From assembly GCA_905182295.1 (NCBI GenBank), contig CAJJAZ010000004.1, positions 203,854 through 267,853 of the forward strand: a stretch of DNA of 64,000 bases. Direction: 5' to 3'. Under the pieces are notes generated by a model. It saw nothing but the letters and a program-made list of their open reading frames with translations. It searched no databases and was not told where the DNA came from. The position numbers and the translations under genes were made by a program. Below are positions 62,924 to 64,000 of the stretch, piece after piece; positions within the stretch are counted from its first letter, which is position 1, and each line of letters opens with the position of its first letter. The stretch comes from an uncultured Flavobacteriaceae bacterium. Lineage in GTDB: Bacteria > Bacteroidota > Bacteroidia > Flavobacteriales > Flavobacteriaceae.

Positions 62924-64000
62924 ATGCATGCTAAAATTTTAAAATTTTCTATCATTGCTGCTTTAGCAGGATTTCTCTTTGGATTTGACACCGTTGTAAT
63001 CTCTGGAGCAGACAAAAAACTTCAAGCCCTGTGGGAGTCTTCGGACAGTTTTCACGGCTGGGTAGTCATGGGAATGGCCCTTTGGGGAACGGTTTTTGGG
63101 GCGCTTTTTGGCGGATTCCCCACCGATAGACTAGGAAGAAAGAAAACCCTTTTTTGGATTGGAATTTTATACTCTGTCTCTGCCATAGGCTCAGCCTTGT
63201 CTAATGACCCTATCACTTTTGCATTTTTTAGATTCTTAGGTGGTGTAGGTGTGGGGGTTTCTACCATTGCGGCACCTGCTTATATTTCAGAAATAGCGCC
63301 TGCGAAAGACAGGGGAAGATTGGTAGGCTTTTATCAGTTCATGCTCGTTTTTGGTATTCTTGTCGCATTCTTCTCAAATTACCTTCTGAGTGGCAGCGGA
63401 GAAAACGATTGGAGATGGATGATGGGTGTAGAGGCATTTCCAGCTATTTTATATACCCTTTTTATTATGGCAGTTCCAATGAGCCCTCGTTGGTTGGTCA
63501 TGAAAAATAGAAAGCAAGAAGCGGCAGTAGCTTTAAAAGAAATTGGCTCAGACATGGTCATTGACGCATTTGTACTTTCAGTTAAAGGAAATAATGAAGC
63601 GGAGCAGCACAAGGAAAACATTTGGATGAAGAAATACCGCTTTCCTTTAATGTTGGCTTTTTTAATCGCTTTTTTTAACCAGTTTTCAGGAATTAATGCC
63701 TTTTTATATTACGCGCCAAGGATATTTGAAGAGGCGGGACTTGGAGAAAGCACGGCTCTTTTAAGCTCTATTGGGATAGGCGCCACCAATTTACTTTTTA
63801 CTTTTATAGGCATCTTTTTAATAGACAAACTAGGCAGAAGACAACTCATGTATATTGGGTCCGTGGGCTATATTATTTCCCTAGCACTCGTAGCAGCAGC
63901 TTTTCAATTTGAATGGACCGGAATGGCAGTTCCTGGATTCTTATTTCTATTTATTGCCTCTCATGCCATAGGACAAGGCGCTATTATATGGGTGTTCATT
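62924..64000 (+). CDS. Sugar porter of the major facilitator superfamily (cut by window edge)
   Basis: The first 359 codons of an inner-membrane sugar importer, open to the end of the window. ATG at 62924 opens a helix with AGFLFGFDTVVISGA, the hallmark of the first helix in sugar porters (XylE/GLUT-like). Further signatures are DRLGRKKT in the loop between helices 2 and 3, APAKDRGRLVGFYQ, NQFSGINAFLYYAPRIFEEAG (helix 7) and DKLGRRQL. Nine or so helices are present. It lies 32 bases after waaA on the same strand. Sugar specificity cannot be assigned. Confidence 0.9.
   Translation, partial: MHAKILKFSIIAALAGFLFGFDTVVISGADKKLQALWESSDSFHGWVVMGMALWGTVFGALFGGFPTDRLGRKKTLFWIGILYSVSAIGSALSNDPITFAFFRFLGGVGVGVSTIAAPAYISEIAPAKDRGRLVGFYQFMLVFGILVAFFSNYLLSGSGENDWRWMMGVEAFPAILYTLFIMAVPMSPRWLVMKNRKQEAAVALKEIGSDMVIDAFVLSVKGNNEAEQHKENIWMKKYRFPLMLAFLIAFFNQFSGINAFLYYAPRIFEEAGLGESTALLSSIGIGATNLLFTFIGIFLIDKLGRRQLMYIGSVGYIISLALVAAAFQFEWTGMAVPGFLFLFIASHAIGQGAIIWVFI

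Noticed and set aside
1-64000. Search for mobile elements, integrases, defence systems or a novel gene island
   Set aside because: Gene content and order are typical core flavobacterial chromosome, with no transposase, recombinase, attachment-site duplication or block of unfamiliar genes.

Overview
The window looks like core chromosome of a member of the Bacteroidota, most likely family Flavobacteriaceae. The evidence is AT-rich DNA, a type IX secretion gene (sprA), the alternative complex III operon in Bacteroidota order, MaeB-RuvA-SprA gene order, head-GIN, DUF2723 and DUF5916 family proteins, and promoter boxes of the Bacteroidota type (TTG, about 19 bases, TAnnTTTG). Almost every base belongs to a recognisable gene. 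I see no insertion sequence, prophage, CRISPR array, toxin-antitoxin pair or defence island.

Layout. 1-4846 (minus): 5' part of sprA, ruvA and a malic enzyme-phosphotransacetylase fusion, tightly packed. 4957-9666 (minus): a sodium/solute symporter, queG, ruvB and a secreted GIN-domain protein. 9832-21132 (minus): an eight-gene respiratory operon (actA-B-C-D-E-F, coxB, ctaD) that carries electrons from quinol through alternative complex III to a cytochrome c oxidase. 21360-21761 (plus): a small SPOR-like exported protein. 21843-26495 (minus): rimP-nusA-infB behind its own promoter and a leader hairpin, with tRNA-Gln(TTG) upstream. 26917-36652: a large DUF2723 membrane protein, a thioredoxin-fold protein without its cysteines, a membrane metallophosphoesterase, cutC, a 41-codon membrane peptide gene, a glycosylasparaginase and polA. 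36662-39304 (minus): an outer-membrane DUF5916 protein. 39519-49157 (plus): rplM-rpsI, rpsB-tsf, pyrH-frr, an RND/MMPL exporter, asnS and rpoN. 49207-51542 (minus): ExbB, a four-helix membrane protein and two ExbD proteins. Then tRNA-Ser(GGA), asparaginase I, odhA-odhB-tatD and an exported amidohydrolase (all minus). 59362-64000: galE and a sugar aminotransferase (minus), facing away from waaA and a truncated sugar porter (plus).

How the genes work together. Translation and transcription machinery dominates (rimP/nusA/infB, rplM/rpsI, rpsB/tsf, frr, asnS, two tRNAs, rpoN). Central energy metabolism follows (2-oxoglutarate dehydrogenase E1/E2, malic enzyme, ACIII plus oxidase), then envelope functions (SprA, ExbB/D, WaaA, GalE and aminotransferase, DUF5916).

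I did not find a wholly new system. The points most worth a second look are: ribosomal protein S2 with an 18-bp tandem repeat linker and a Rho_N-like C-terminal domain; a folded rpsB leader; a terminator-like hairpin between the rimP promoter and start codon; a thioredoxin-fold protein with DESS in place of CGPC; His-rich segments in two membrane subunits of the respiratory operon; a dyad at the act operon promoter; and a CxxC pair in the periplasmic part of one ExbD. All calls were made by reading; no database search or folding program was run.
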